Notes: generated by a model not told the origin, from the letters alone. DNA of 6,809 nucleotides from JAKPAM01 sp047605425 (GCA_047605425.1 JASGFT010000228.1:1-6809), one strand, 5' to 3'. Counted from the first letter of the stretch, positions 1-5,359 are shown. Made by a program: numbers and translations.

Positions 1-823
1 GCACGCGAACAACAACCTCGACCTGCAGGAGTTCATGATCCTGCCGGTCGGCGCGCCGACGTTCCGCGAGGCGCTGCGCCAAGGCGCCGAGGTGTTCCAC
101 AGCCTGAAGAAGCTGCTGAACGATCGCGGCATGTCGACGGCGGTCGGCGACGAGGGCGGGTTCGCGCCGAGCGTGGCCGACCACGAAGCGGCGATCCAGT
201 TGATCATCGAGGCGATCCAGGCCGCCGGCTACGAGGCGGGCCGCGACATCCTGCTCGGGCTCGACTGCGCGAGCTCCGAGTTCTACAAGGACGGCAAGTA
301 CCACCTCGAGGGCGAGGGCAAGATCCTGACGCCGCCCGAGTTCACCAGCCTGCTGGCCGGCTGGTGCGACAAGTACCCGATCATCACGATCGAGGACGGC
401 ATGGCCGAGAACGACTGGGACGGCTGGAAGCACCTGACCGACGTGCTCGGCGATCGCGTGCAACTCGTCGGCGACGACCTGTTCGTCACCAATACGCGGA
501 TCCTGCAGCAGGGCATCGACGAGGGCGTCGCCAACTCGATCCTGATCAAGATCAACCAGATCGGCACGCTGACCGAGACCTTCGCGGCGATCGAGCTGGC
601 CAAGCGCAACAACTACACGTCGGTCGTCTCGCATCGCTCCGGCGAGACCGAGGACACGACGATCGCCGACATCGCGGTGGCGACCAATGCGCTGCAGATC
701 AAGACCGGCTCGATGAGCCGCTCGGACCGCATCGCCAAGTACAACCAGTTGCTGCGGATCGAGGAGGATCTGGGCGACGTGGCGTCCTACCCCGGTCGCG
801 CGGCGTTTTTCAATCTCGGATGA
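1..823 (+). CDS. eno: Enolase (phosphopyruvate hydratase), C-terminal part, 5' end outside the window
   Basis: Cytosolic glycolytic enzyme that interconverts 2-phosphoglycerate and phosphoenolpyruvate; in many proteobacteria it also joins the RNA degradosome. The first full codon is at base 2, and 273 residues remain of the roughly 430 usual, so the N-terminal domain is missing. The fragment opens on the conserved stretch HANNNLDLQEFMILPVGAP and holds nearly the whole TIM-barrel domain. In fragment numbering the catalytic pair is Glu51 (GDEGGFAP loop) and Lys183 (LIKINQIGT). The Mg2+ ligands are Asp88 (GLDCASSEFY), Glu131 (ITIEDGMAENDW) and the Asp of QLVGDDLF near 158-159. The signature SHRSGETEDTTIADIAVA and the C-terminal end are intact, so nothing suggests a broken gene. 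ftsB follows on the same strand, an arrangement common in Betaproteobacteria and Gammaproteobacteria. Identification is secure; the true start lies upstream. Confidence 0.98.
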   Translation, partial: HANNNLDLQEFMILPVGAPTFREALRQGAEVFHSLKKLLNDRGMSTAVGDEGGFAPSVADHEAAIQLIIEAIQAAGYEAGRDILLGLDCASSEFYKDGKYHLEGEGKILTPPEFTSLLAGWCDKYPIITIEDGMAENDWDGWKHLTDVLGDRVQLVGDDLFVTNTRILQQGIDEGVANSILIKINQIGTLTETFAAIELAKRNNYTSVVSHRSGETEDTTIADIAVATNALQIKTGSMSRSDRIAKYNQLLRIEEDLGDVASYPGRAAFFNLG

Positions 824-833
824 TGTTTTTCGC

Positions 834-863
834 GTCGACCGGCGTTTTTCGCCGCTGGTCGAC
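834..863 (+). other. Stem-loop between eno and ftsB
   Basis: GTCGACC (834-840) pairs perfectly with GGTCGAC (857-863). Inside it GGCG (841-844) pairs with CGCC (850-853), leaving a TTTTT loop and a GCT bulge. It sits 10 bases after the enolase stop and 15 before the ftsB start. The T run is in the loop, not after the stem, so it is not a textbook intrinsic terminator. It could instead be an mRNA-stabilising or partial-termination structure that separates the expression of eno and ftsB. The hairpin is seen directly; the role is inference. Confidence 0.45.
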
Positions 864-878
864 GTTACAATCCGGGTC

Positions 879-1298
879 ATGCGCGTTCTGCCGACCGTCC
901 TCGCCGTACTCGTCATCGCCATCCAGTACCCGCTTTGGCTGGGTAAGGGCGGATGGGTGCGCGTGTGGGAGCTCGATCGGCAGCTCGAACGCCAGCAGCA
1001 GGACAATGCCGCGCAGGACCTGCGCAACACGGCGCTGGGAAGCGAAGTGGCGGACCTCAGGCGCGGACTGGTCGCGATCGAGGAACGCGCGCGCTACGAG
1101 TTGGGCATGGTCCGTCCCGATGAGCTCTACGTGCAGATCAATCCGTCGGGCGACGCCAGCGTCTCGCCGTCCCGCCGCGATGCCAGCGGCCCGCCCGAGG
1201 CCGGCCGCGACGACATCCGCACGGCCGACGCCAGCGGCTACACGCGTCCCGAATCGCTGTGGCGACGCCACGGCGCCGGACGCCGCGGCGAGCACTAA
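879..1298 (+). CDS. ftsB: Cell division protein FtsB with extended C-terminal tail
   Basis: Bitopic inner-membrane divisome protein that forms the FtsQ-FtsB-FtsL complex and takes part in activating septal peptidoglycan synthesis by FtsWI. The 139 residues show a short cytoplasmic N-terminus, a membrane segment at about 4-20 (VLPTVLAVLVIAIQYPLWL), the family motif QYPLWLGKGGWVRVW (16-30), and a periplasmic coiled coil at about 31-68. The conserved ARYELGMVRPDELYVQI follows (71-87) and contacts partners in known FtsB proteins. E. coli FtsB is 103 residues; here about 50 extra hydrophilic, proline-, arginine- and glycine-rich residues follow, with DAS repeated at 92, 101 and 117. The ATG at 879 is chosen because family homology begins right there. 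The upstream bases show no convincing Shine-Dalgarno sequence. The gene sits downstream of eno, as is usual, and converges on hslO 37 bases away. Confidence 0.95.
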   Translation: MRVLPTVLAVLVIAIQYPLWLGKGGWVRVWELDRQLERQQQDNAAQDLRNTALGSEVADLRRGLVAIEERARYELGMVRPDELYVQINPSGDASVSPSRRDASGPPEAGRDDIRTADASGYTRPESLWRRHGAGRRGEH

Positions 1299-1335
1299 GG
1301 CCTGTTCGCACCGGGATCGATCGCCGGCTCGGCGC

Positions 1336-2259
1336 TCAGTTGATCGCGTCGCCGCCGGGCGGGCGCAGGTCCGGATGGTCGGTCGCGAACAATTCGGCGC
1401 AATCGACGGCATCGAACTCGTAGGTCTGGTTGCAGAAATCGCAGTTGACGGTCACGCGCGACTGCTCGGCCAGCACCTCGTCGATCTCGGCGTGCCCCAG
1501 CATCTTCAGCATCGCGCCGACCTTCATGCGGTTGCACGAACACTCGAAGCGGCACGGTCGTTCCTCGCGGCCTTCGAGGGTCTCCTGCCAGAACAGGCGC
1601 TTGAGGACCTCGTCGGCGGGCAGCGTCAGCAATTCCTCGGCGCTGATCGTGTCGGCCAGGTGGTTCATCCGGTTCCAGCCGTCTTCGTCGATCGCGGCGC
1701 CCGGTTCGCCGGCCTTGCCGCCGTGCTCGGGCAGGCGCTGCAGCAGCAGGCCGGTCGCGCGATGCTCGTCGGCGGCCAGCCACAGGCGGGTCGGCAACTG
1801 CTCGGAACGGGCCATGTAGTGTTCGAGCGCCTTGGCGATCGTGCCGCCGTCGAACGGCACGATGCCCTGGTAGGCCTGGCCGCCCGCGGCGCCCGGGTCC
1901 AGCGTGACGACGAAGCGGCCGCCGCCGCCGACGTTGACGAGTTGCTCGAGCGTCGCGTCCTCGGCGATCGGCGTGTCCGCGCGCAGCTTGACCGTCGCGC
2001 GGAAACGCCCGCCGGCATCGCATTCGACGACGTACAGCGACACCGGTCCCTTGCCGTGGATCTGCAGGATCAGCTTGCCCTCGAACTTGAGCGTCGCCGC
2101 CAGCAGCAGGCCCGCCGCGGCCAGCTCGCCGAGCTGGCTGCGCACCGACGACGGCAGCGCGTGCCGGATGACGACCTCGGACCAGGACAGGTCCAGAGAA
2201 ACCAGTTCACCGCGCACCGGGGCGTCGCGTAGCACGAATCGTTGCAGTCGGTCGCTCAA
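1336..2259 (-). CDS. hslO: Hsp33 redox-regulated holdase chaperone
   Basis: Cytosolic chaperone that is inactive when reduced and zinc-bound; on oxidative unfolding its disulfides form and it holds unfolding proteins. The 307 residues follow E. coli Hsp33 from end to end: N-terminal RFVLRDAPVRGELVSL (7-22), ATLKFEGKLILQIHGKGP (55-72), YQGIVPFDGGTI (130-141), YMARSEQLPTRLWLA (148-162), EELLTLPADEVLKRL (208-222). The C-terminal zinc centre is complete, with Cys240-x-Cys242 and Cys273-x-x-Cys276. Cys236 and Cys287 are additional cysteines near it. The start is TTG, preceded five bases upstream by GAGGAG, and the family's N-terminal motif begins six codons in. Last of four closely spaced minus-strand genes; the preceding gene ends 32 bases upstream. 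Only about 37 bases separate its stop from that of the convergent ftsB. Confidence 0.97.
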   Translation of the reverse strand: MSDRLQRFVLRDAPVRGELVSLDLSWSEVVIRHALPSSVRSQLGELAAAGLLLAATLKFEGKLILQIHGKGPVSLYVVECDAGGRFRATVKLRADTPIAEDATLEQLVNVGGGGRFVVTLDPGAAGGQAYQGIVPFDGGTIAKALEHYMARSEQLPTRLWLAADEHRATGLLLQRLPEHGGKAGEPGAAIDEDGWNRMNHLADTISAEELLTLPADEVLKRLFWQETLEGREERPCRFECSCNRMKVGAMLKMLGHAEIDEVLAEQSRVTVNCDFCNQTYEFDAVDCAELFATDHPDLRPPGGDAIN

Positions 2260-2264
2260 GAAGA

Positions 2265-2270
2265 CTCCTC
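2265..2270 (-). promoter_or_regulatory. Ribosome binding site fixing the TTG start of hslO
   Basis: On the minus strand GAGGAG lies five bases before TTG at 2259-2257. There is no in-frame ATG near the N-terminus that would keep the conserved RFVLRDAPVRGE motif, so this site decides the start. It lies in the 32-base gap after the gamma-carbonic-anhydrase-like gene, so hslO has its own translation signal within the operon. Confidence 0.7.
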
Positions 2271-2291
2271 GGTACCCGGCGACGTCGGCGG

Positions 2292-2813
2292 TCAGACCGG
2301 AAACAACTGGGTGCGGAAAAGCTGCGCGCGCTCGGCGTAGCTTTGCGCGCTGAGGGCGAGCCGCTGCGCGTCCTCGTCCGTCAGTTGCCGGACGACCTTG
2401 CCGGGGGCGCCCATCACCAGGCTGTTGTCGGGAATCTCCTTACCCTCGGTGATGATCGCGCCGGCGCCGATCAGGCAGTTGCGGCCGATCTTCGCGCCGT
2501 TCAAGACCACCGCCTGGATGCCGATCAGGCTGTTGTCGCCGATCGTGCAGCCGTGCAGCATCGCCTGGTGGCCGACGGTCACCGATCGGCCGATCGTCAG
2601 CGGCTGGCCGGGATCCGCGTGCAGCACGCTGCTTTCCTGGATGTTCGTGTAGTCGCCGATGCGGATCCACGCGTTGTCGCCGCGCAAGGTCGCGTTGAAC
2701 CAGATGCTCGAATGCGCGCCCAGCTCGACCCAGCCGATGACCTGCGCCGAATCCGTCACGTAGGCGGTGTGGTCGATCACCGGCATTTTGTCGCCCAGCC
2801 TGAAGATCGCCAT
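2292..2813 (-). CDS. Gamma-class carbonic anhydrase-like protein (YrdA/PaaY type left-handed beta-helix)
   Basis: Trimeric left-handed parallel beta-helix protein of the gamma carbonic anhydrase family, 173 residues. Helix turns of the hexapeptide type run from about 20 to 135, for example IGDNSLIGI, NGAKIGRNCLIGAGA and IPDNSLVMGAP. A C-terminal alpha helix follows (145-168). The three metal-binding histidines of the family are present at His65 (VLHADPG), His82 (VTVGHQA) and His87 (MLHGC), with Arg44-Gly-Asp46 and Gln59 (NIQE) near the interface. As in many short bacterial members, the acidic proton-shuttle loop of archaeal Cam is absent. CO2 hydration therefore cannot be assumed, and related proteins act as thioesterase accessory or unknown-function proteins. 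ATG at 2813 has AGGTGA six bases upstream. It begins one base after the stop of the NIPSNAP gene, which suggests translational coupling. Family assignment is firm; substrate unknown. Confidence 0.93.
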   Translation of the reverse strand: MAIFRLGDKMPVIDHTAYVTDSAQVIGWVELGAHSSIWFNATLRGDNAWIRIGDYTNIQESSVLHADPGQPLTIGRSVTVGHQAMLHGCTIGDNSLIGIQAVVLNGAKIGRNCLIGAGAIITEGKEIPDNSLVMGAPGKVVRQLTDEDAQRLALSAQSYAERAQLFRTQLFPV

Positions 2814-2814
2814 G

Positions 2815-3141
2815 TCACTTCACCTTCGAGAACGCGGTCGGGGTCAGCATCAGGTTGGTGATCGACGAGACGATCTGCCCGTTGCGCTCGGTCTCGGTCC
2901 GCTTGGCGATCCATTCCGGATCGCTGGCGAACGCGTTCCATCGCTGCTCGCGCTCGGCCAGGCTGTCCCACTCGAGCAGGTGGTACAGGTCCTGGTTGCT
3001 GTCGCCGACCAGCACCGTCCAGAAACCCGCCTGGCGGATGCCGTGCTTGTCCCACAACGCGAGCGTCGTCGTCGCGAAGCGCTTCAGCAGATCGGGCAAT
3101 CGGCCGGGCACGCAGTGATAGAGGCGCAGTTCGTGCAGCAT
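2815..3141 (-). CDS. NIPSNAP family protein
   Basis: Small cytosolic protein of 108 residues, the usual size of a single NIPSNAP domain, which folds as a ferredoxin-like dimeric alpha/beta barrel. The start LHELRLYHCVPGRLPDLLKRF (2-22) matches the family's opening beta strand and helix. It is followed by LWDKHGIRQAGFWTVLVGDSN (29-49), LYHLLEWDSLAEREQRWNAFASDPEWIAKR (52-81) and a final strand around SSITNLMLTPTAFS. Bacterial members have no established reaction; mitochondrial relatives act in protein interaction and mitophagy signalling. Start ATG at 3141 is set by AGGAG seven bases upstream and by the family N-terminus. The reading frame stays open further upstream, but that part overlaps the regulator gene in another frame and is not family-like. 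It lies 32 bases after the Lrp-type gene and one base before the beta-helix gene. Confidence 0.88.
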   Translation of the reverse strand: MLHELRLYHCVPGRLPDLLKRFATTTLALWDKHGIRQAGFWTVLVGDSNQDLYHLLEWDSLAEREQRWNAFASDPEWIAKRTETERNGQIVSSITNLMLTPTAFSKVK

Positions 3142-3148
3142 GAGGGAT

Positions 3149-3153
3149 CTCCT
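3149..3153 (-). promoter_or_regulatory. Ribosome binding site setting the NIPSNAP start
   Basis: AGGAG on the minus strand, seven bases before ATG 3141-3139. It falls in the short gap after the regulator stop and supports the 108-residue protein over the much longer open frame that continues upstream through the regulator gene. Confidence 0.7.
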
Positions 3154-3173
3154 GTTCAGGCCAGCCGCCCATT

Positions 3174-3635
3174 CTACGTGGATGGCGAGGAGCCGCTGCG
3201 GTCGATCTTGACGCCCAGGATCACCGAGGTCTCGGTCCGGCGCACGCCCTCGAGCGAACCGATGCGGTCCAGCGCGCGGTCGAGCCGCTCGGTGCTCTCG
3301 CATTCGATCCAGGCCAGATAGTCGAACGGCCCGCTGACGGCCCACATCCGCCGGACCTCGATCATCCGTTCCATCGCCCGCACGACCGCGGGGCCGGCGC
3401 GGGGCGCGACCGACAGGCTCAGGTGCGCGCGGATCGCGGCGGCCGGCAACGACTGCCCCAGGCGCAGGCCGTAGCCGGCGATCACGCCCTGGCGCTCGAG
3501 CCGCGCGAGCCGGGCGAGGATCGTCGTTCGCGCCGCGCCGGTCTGCCTGGCCAGCGTCGCCGCGGGCGTGCGCGCGTTGGCCTGCAGCAGCGCCAGCAGG
3601 TGCTGGTCCAGTTCGTCCAGGGCGGGCATCGTCAT
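3174..3635 (-). CDS. Lrp/AsnC family transcriptional regulator
   Basis: DNA-binding regulator of amino-acid metabolism, 153 residues, the usual length of the family. The N-terminal winged helix-turn-helix spans about 6-60: LDELDQHLLALLQANARTP, then the recognition helix region around ARTTILARLARLERQGVIAGYGLRL. The C-terminal effector and oligomerisation (RAM) domain covers about 68-145, with VSGPFDYLAWIECES (100-114) and the typical end TETSVILGVKIDR (134-146). ATG at 3635 is preferred because it gives the standard family length; a second ATG at 3629 is equally possible. No clear Shine-Dalgarno precedes either, and a weak promoter-like pair (TTGCAT at 3672-3667, GACAGT at 3649-3644) would put the transcript start almost at the ATG. 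It is divergent from the lysine-breakdown genes and heads the operon with the NIPSNAP, beta-helix and hslO genes. Local control of the divergent genes and of itself is likely by analogy; the effector is not known. Confidence 0.93.
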   Translation of the reverse strand: MTMPALDELDQHLLALLQANARTPAATLARQTGAARTTILARLARLERQGVIAGYGLRLGQSLPAAAIRAHLSLSVAPRAGPAVVRAMERMIEVRRMWAVSGPFDYLAWIECESTERLDRALDRIGSLEGVRRTETSVILGVKIDRSGSSPST

Positions 3636-3649
3636 GATGACCAACTGTC

Positions 3650-3687
3650 TGGTCGAAACGTCGAAAATGCAAGCGCTTTCGACGAAA
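3650..3687. promoter_or_regulatory. Cluster of TCGAAA/TTTCGA boxes upstream of the Lrp-type gene, candidate operator
   Basis: Bases 3650-3659 read TGGTCGAAAC, followed by GTCGAAA (3660-3666) and its exact inverse TTTCGAC (3677-3683). The last runs into CGAAA, so that TTTCGACGAAA (3677-3687) is itself a dyad. The two inverse copies start 17 bases apart. The cluster sits 15 to 52 bases upstream of the regulator's ATG, where an autoregulatory Lrp/AsnC site would be expected. The first box, read on the minus strand as GTTTCGACCA, closely resembles the GTCTCGACCA boxes in front of the divergent gene. Sequence pattern is direct; binding is inferred. Confidence 0.45.
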
Positions 3688-3720
3688 TCGCCGCTGGCCG
3701 GCGACATCGAACCGACGCAG

Positions 3721-3889
3721 ACTGAGAATCTGTGAGCGAACCAGCCCCGCCCGCTCGTCGCGCCAGGACGATCCCGCTCATCGTTGCGAATGCTCGCCAT
3801 ATCACGCGATATGGCTGCGCTTCGCGCCTCGATCGGAACCGCCCTGACGCGCCGCTCGGTCGCGTCCGATTCGCTCACAGATTCTGAGT
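3721..3889. repeat. 169-base imperfect foldback (long inverted repeat) in the divergent intergenic region; MITE-like or structured leader
   Basis: Bases 3721-3740 and 3870-3889 are inverse complements at 19 of 20 positions (single mismatch 3724/3886; 16 perfect in a row). The next 40 positions inward (3741-3780 against 3830-3869) still pair at 26 of 40 in the same register. After a one-base shift, GCGAA (3786-3790) pairs with TTCGC (3821-3825), and an 8-base arm (3796-3803 with 3808-3815) closes on a four-base ACGC loop. The whole thing is thus one long hairpin centred near 3805, occupying more than half of the 311-base gap. It contains no plausible gene. A degenerate miniature inverted-repeat element is one reading; a structured leader of the regulator operon is another. 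No clear target-site duplication flanks it. Confidence 0.75.
3796..3815. promoter_or_regulatory. Perfect 8-base dyad at the foldback centre
   Basis: GCCATATC (3796-3803) and GATATGGC (3808-3815) are perfect inverse complements around ACGC. It is the only A+T-containing symmetric site in an otherwise GC-rich stretch. It could act as the loop-closing stem of the foldback, or on its own as a binding site for a dimeric regulator. No direct evidence distinguishes these. Confidence 0.4.
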
Positions 3890-3902
3890 TGTCCGCCGGA
3901 CC

Positions 3903-3947
3903 GTCTCGACCAAGAGGCTGTCTCGACCAAAAGGGAGTCTCCGACCA
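3903..3947 (+). promoter_or_regulatory. Three 17-base-phased GTCTCGACCA boxes before the dehydrogenase gene
   Basis: GTCTCGACCAA occurs at 3903-3913 and 3920-3930, and GTCTCCGACCA at 3937-3947, each starting exactly 17 bases after the last. The third runs into the ATG, and the ribosome binding site GGGAG (3933-3937) lies between the second and third boxes. Occupation would therefore affect translation signals or early transcription of the downstream gene. An inverse-oriented relative, GTTTCGACCA, lies at 3659-3650 next to the regulator gene. Regularly phased sites are typical of Lrp-family octamer binding; assignment to this regulator is inference. Confidence 0.5.
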
Positions 3948-5359
3948 TGTTCGACCGCATCCTCGTCCTGGGCGCCGGCCATATCGGCCAGGCGATCGTC
4001 GGCCTGCTGCACGAGGCGGGTGACGCCGTCACCGTCGCCGACGCCGATTTCTCCCGTGCGCTGGCGATCGCCACATCGGTCGGCGCCCGGTCGCCTGCCG
4101 TGGGCGGCGGCCGGCCCGTCGTGCCGCTCGTCGTCGATGCCGACGATCCGGCGGCGGTGGCCGCCGCGCTGCGCGACGTCGATGCGGTGATCAACGCGCT
4201 GCCGTACCGCTACGCCGCATCGGTCGCGCGCATCGCGGCCGCCCGGCACGTCCACTATTTCGACCTGACCGATGACGTCGCGTCGACCGCCGCGATCCGC
4301 GCGCTGGACGACGGCGCGCAAGCGGTGCTGATGCCGCAATGCGGGCTGGCGCCGGGGCTGATCGGCATCATCGGTCACGCGCTGCTCGACGCGTTCGACG
4401 AGCCGCGCGGCCTGAGGCTGCGCGTCGGCGCGCTGCCGCGCTACCCGGTCAACGCGCTGCGCTACAACCTGACGTGGAGCACCGACGGGCTGATCAACGA
4501 GTACTGCAATCCGTGCGAGGCGATCGTCGATGCGAGGCTGTCGACGACGGCCGCGCTCGAGGGCTACGAGCGGCTGCTGATCGACGGCGTCGAGTACGAG
4601 GCGTTCAATACGTCCGGCGGCCTGGGCACGCTCGCGCACACCTTGTCGGTCCCGCACGACGGACGACCGCCGCTGCGCCAGCTCGACTACAAGTCGCTGC
4701 GCTATCCGGGCCATCACGCGATCATGCGCACGCTGCTCAACGACCTGGCGCTGGCCGATCGGCGCGACCTGCTCAAGCAGATCCTCGAGCACGCGGTGCC
4801 GCATACCGAGCAGGACGTCGTCGTCATGCTCGCTTGCGCCAGCGGCCAGCGCGACGGCCAGCTCGGCGAGCGCGTCTGGTCGCGGCACCTGTACGGCGGG
4901 GTCGTCGCCGGCATGCCGATGACGGCGATCCAGTTGACGACGGCCGTCGGCGTCTGCGCCGCGCTGCAGTGCGTGCGCGAAGGCGCCGCACCATCGCGCG
5001 GATTCGTCGCGCAGGAACGGATCGACGCGACGCGGCTGCTGGGCAACCGCTTCGGCCGGCTGCTCGAGTTGCACGGCGCCGCGATCGGTCAGGCGCGGCC
5101 CGGAGTGGCGATAGCGGGGCTGCCGGCGATCGGGCCGGTGGTCATCGGGCAGGGAGCGATGGGGTCGGGAGCGATGGGGCAGGCGACGATGGGGCAGGCG
5201 ACGATGGGGCAGGCGCTGTCCGCCGGACTGGCGACCGCCGGGATCGCATCGGTCGGGTCGCCGTTCGCTGCCCGGGCCGACGAGGCCGGGCCGCAGGGTT
5301 CGTCCGGCAGCGGGGATGGCGGCGGCGCGAGCGGGTCGCGGATCGACGCGATGGTATAA
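3947..5359 (+). CDS. Saccharopine dehydrogenase / lysine 6-dehydrogenase family oxidoreductase with low-complexity C-terminal tail
   Basis: NAD(P)-dependent enzyme of lysine breakdown. It either splits saccharopine to alpha-aminoadipic semialdehyde and glutamate, or oxidises the lysine epsilon-amino group directly; both give the substrate of the next gene. An N-terminal Rossmann fold opens with ILVLGAGHIGQAI (5-17, GxGxxG). Further conserved stretches are QCGLAPGLIGIIGHALLDAF (131-150), LRYNLTWSTDGLINEYCNPCEAIVD (171-195), VEYEAFNTSGGLGTLAHTL (215-233), YKSLRYPGHHAIM (248-260), HLYGGVVAGMPMTAIQLTTAVGVCAAL (314-340) and RGFVAQERIDATRLLGNRFGRLL (351-373). Relatives end about here; residues 374-470 are an extra Gly/Ala/Met-rich tail with pentad repeats. 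ATG is preceded by GGGAG nine bases upstream. Divergent from the Lrp-type gene and followed 93 bases later by the aldehyde dehydrogenase. The compact one-domain layout also fits lysine 6-dehydrogenase, so the substrate is not settled. Confidence 0.9.
   Translation: MFDRILVLGAGHIGQAIVGLLHEAGDAVTVADADFSRALAIATSVGARSPAVGGGRPVVPLVVDADDPAAVAAALRDVDAVINALPYRYAASVARIAAARHVHYFDLTDDVASTAAIRALDDGAQAVLMPQCGLAPGLIGIIGHALLDAFDEPRGLRLRVGALPRYPVNALRYNLTWSTDGLINEYCNPCEAIVDARLSTTAALEGYERLLIDGVEYEAFNTSGGLGTLAHTLSVPHDGRPPLRQLDYKSLRYPGHHAIMRTLLNDLALADRRDLLKQILEHAVPHTEQDVVVMLACASGQRDGQLGERVWSRHLYGGVVAGMPMTAIQLTTAVGVCAALQCVREGAAPSRGFVAQERIDATRLLGNRFGRLLELHGAAIGQARPGVAIAGLPAIGPVVIGQGAMGSGAMGQATMGQATMGQALSAGLATAGIASVGSPFAARADEAGPQGSSGSGDGGGASGSRIDAMV
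5143..5217 (+). repeat. 15-base tandem repeat inside the dehydrogenase tail
   Basis: Five consecutive 15-base units starting at 5143, 5158, 5173, 5188 and 5203, with consensus GATGGGGCAGGCGAC. Units three and four are identical and unit five differs only in its last two bases; the first two are degenerate. Because 15 is a multiple of three, the frame is kept and the protein reads as five-residue repeats (IGQGA, MGSGA, MGQAT, MGQAT, MGQAL). The pattern suggests expansion by slippage or unequal exchange and could vary in copy number between strains. Confidence 0.85.

Noticed and set aside
1299..1335. Bidirectional terminator between the convergent ftsB and hslO genes
   Set aside because: Only a five-base stem (CGCCG 1322-1326 with CGGCG 1330-1334) is present, with no T tract on either strand; too weak to call.
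364..2232. A 622-codon plus-strand open frame crossing eno, ftsB and hslO
   Set aside because: It overlaps three clearly real genes in other frames or strands, and its sequence is low-complexity Arg/Asp/Ala without family features.
3142..3672. N-terminal extension of the NIPSNAP frame to 285 residues
   Set aside because: The extension overlaps the Lrp-type gene in another frame and has no family match, while a good ribosome binding site and the family N-terminus point to ATG 3141.
3636..3878. Longer start for the Lrp-type regulator at 3878, adding about 81 residues
   Set aside because: The added part reads through the foldback and operator-like boxes, has no domain, and makes the protein far longer than the family.
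3721..3889. Target-site duplication flanking the foldback
   Set aside because: The bases just outside (GACGCAG before, TGTCCGC after) are not direct repeats; CTGAG appears at both ends but lies inside the arms as part of the inverted repeat mismatch.
3889..3917. Sigma-70 promoter for the dehydrogenase (TTGTCC at 3889 with a -10 near 3912)
   Set aside because: The expected -10 reads AAGAGG, which is not a credible match, so no promoter is claimed.
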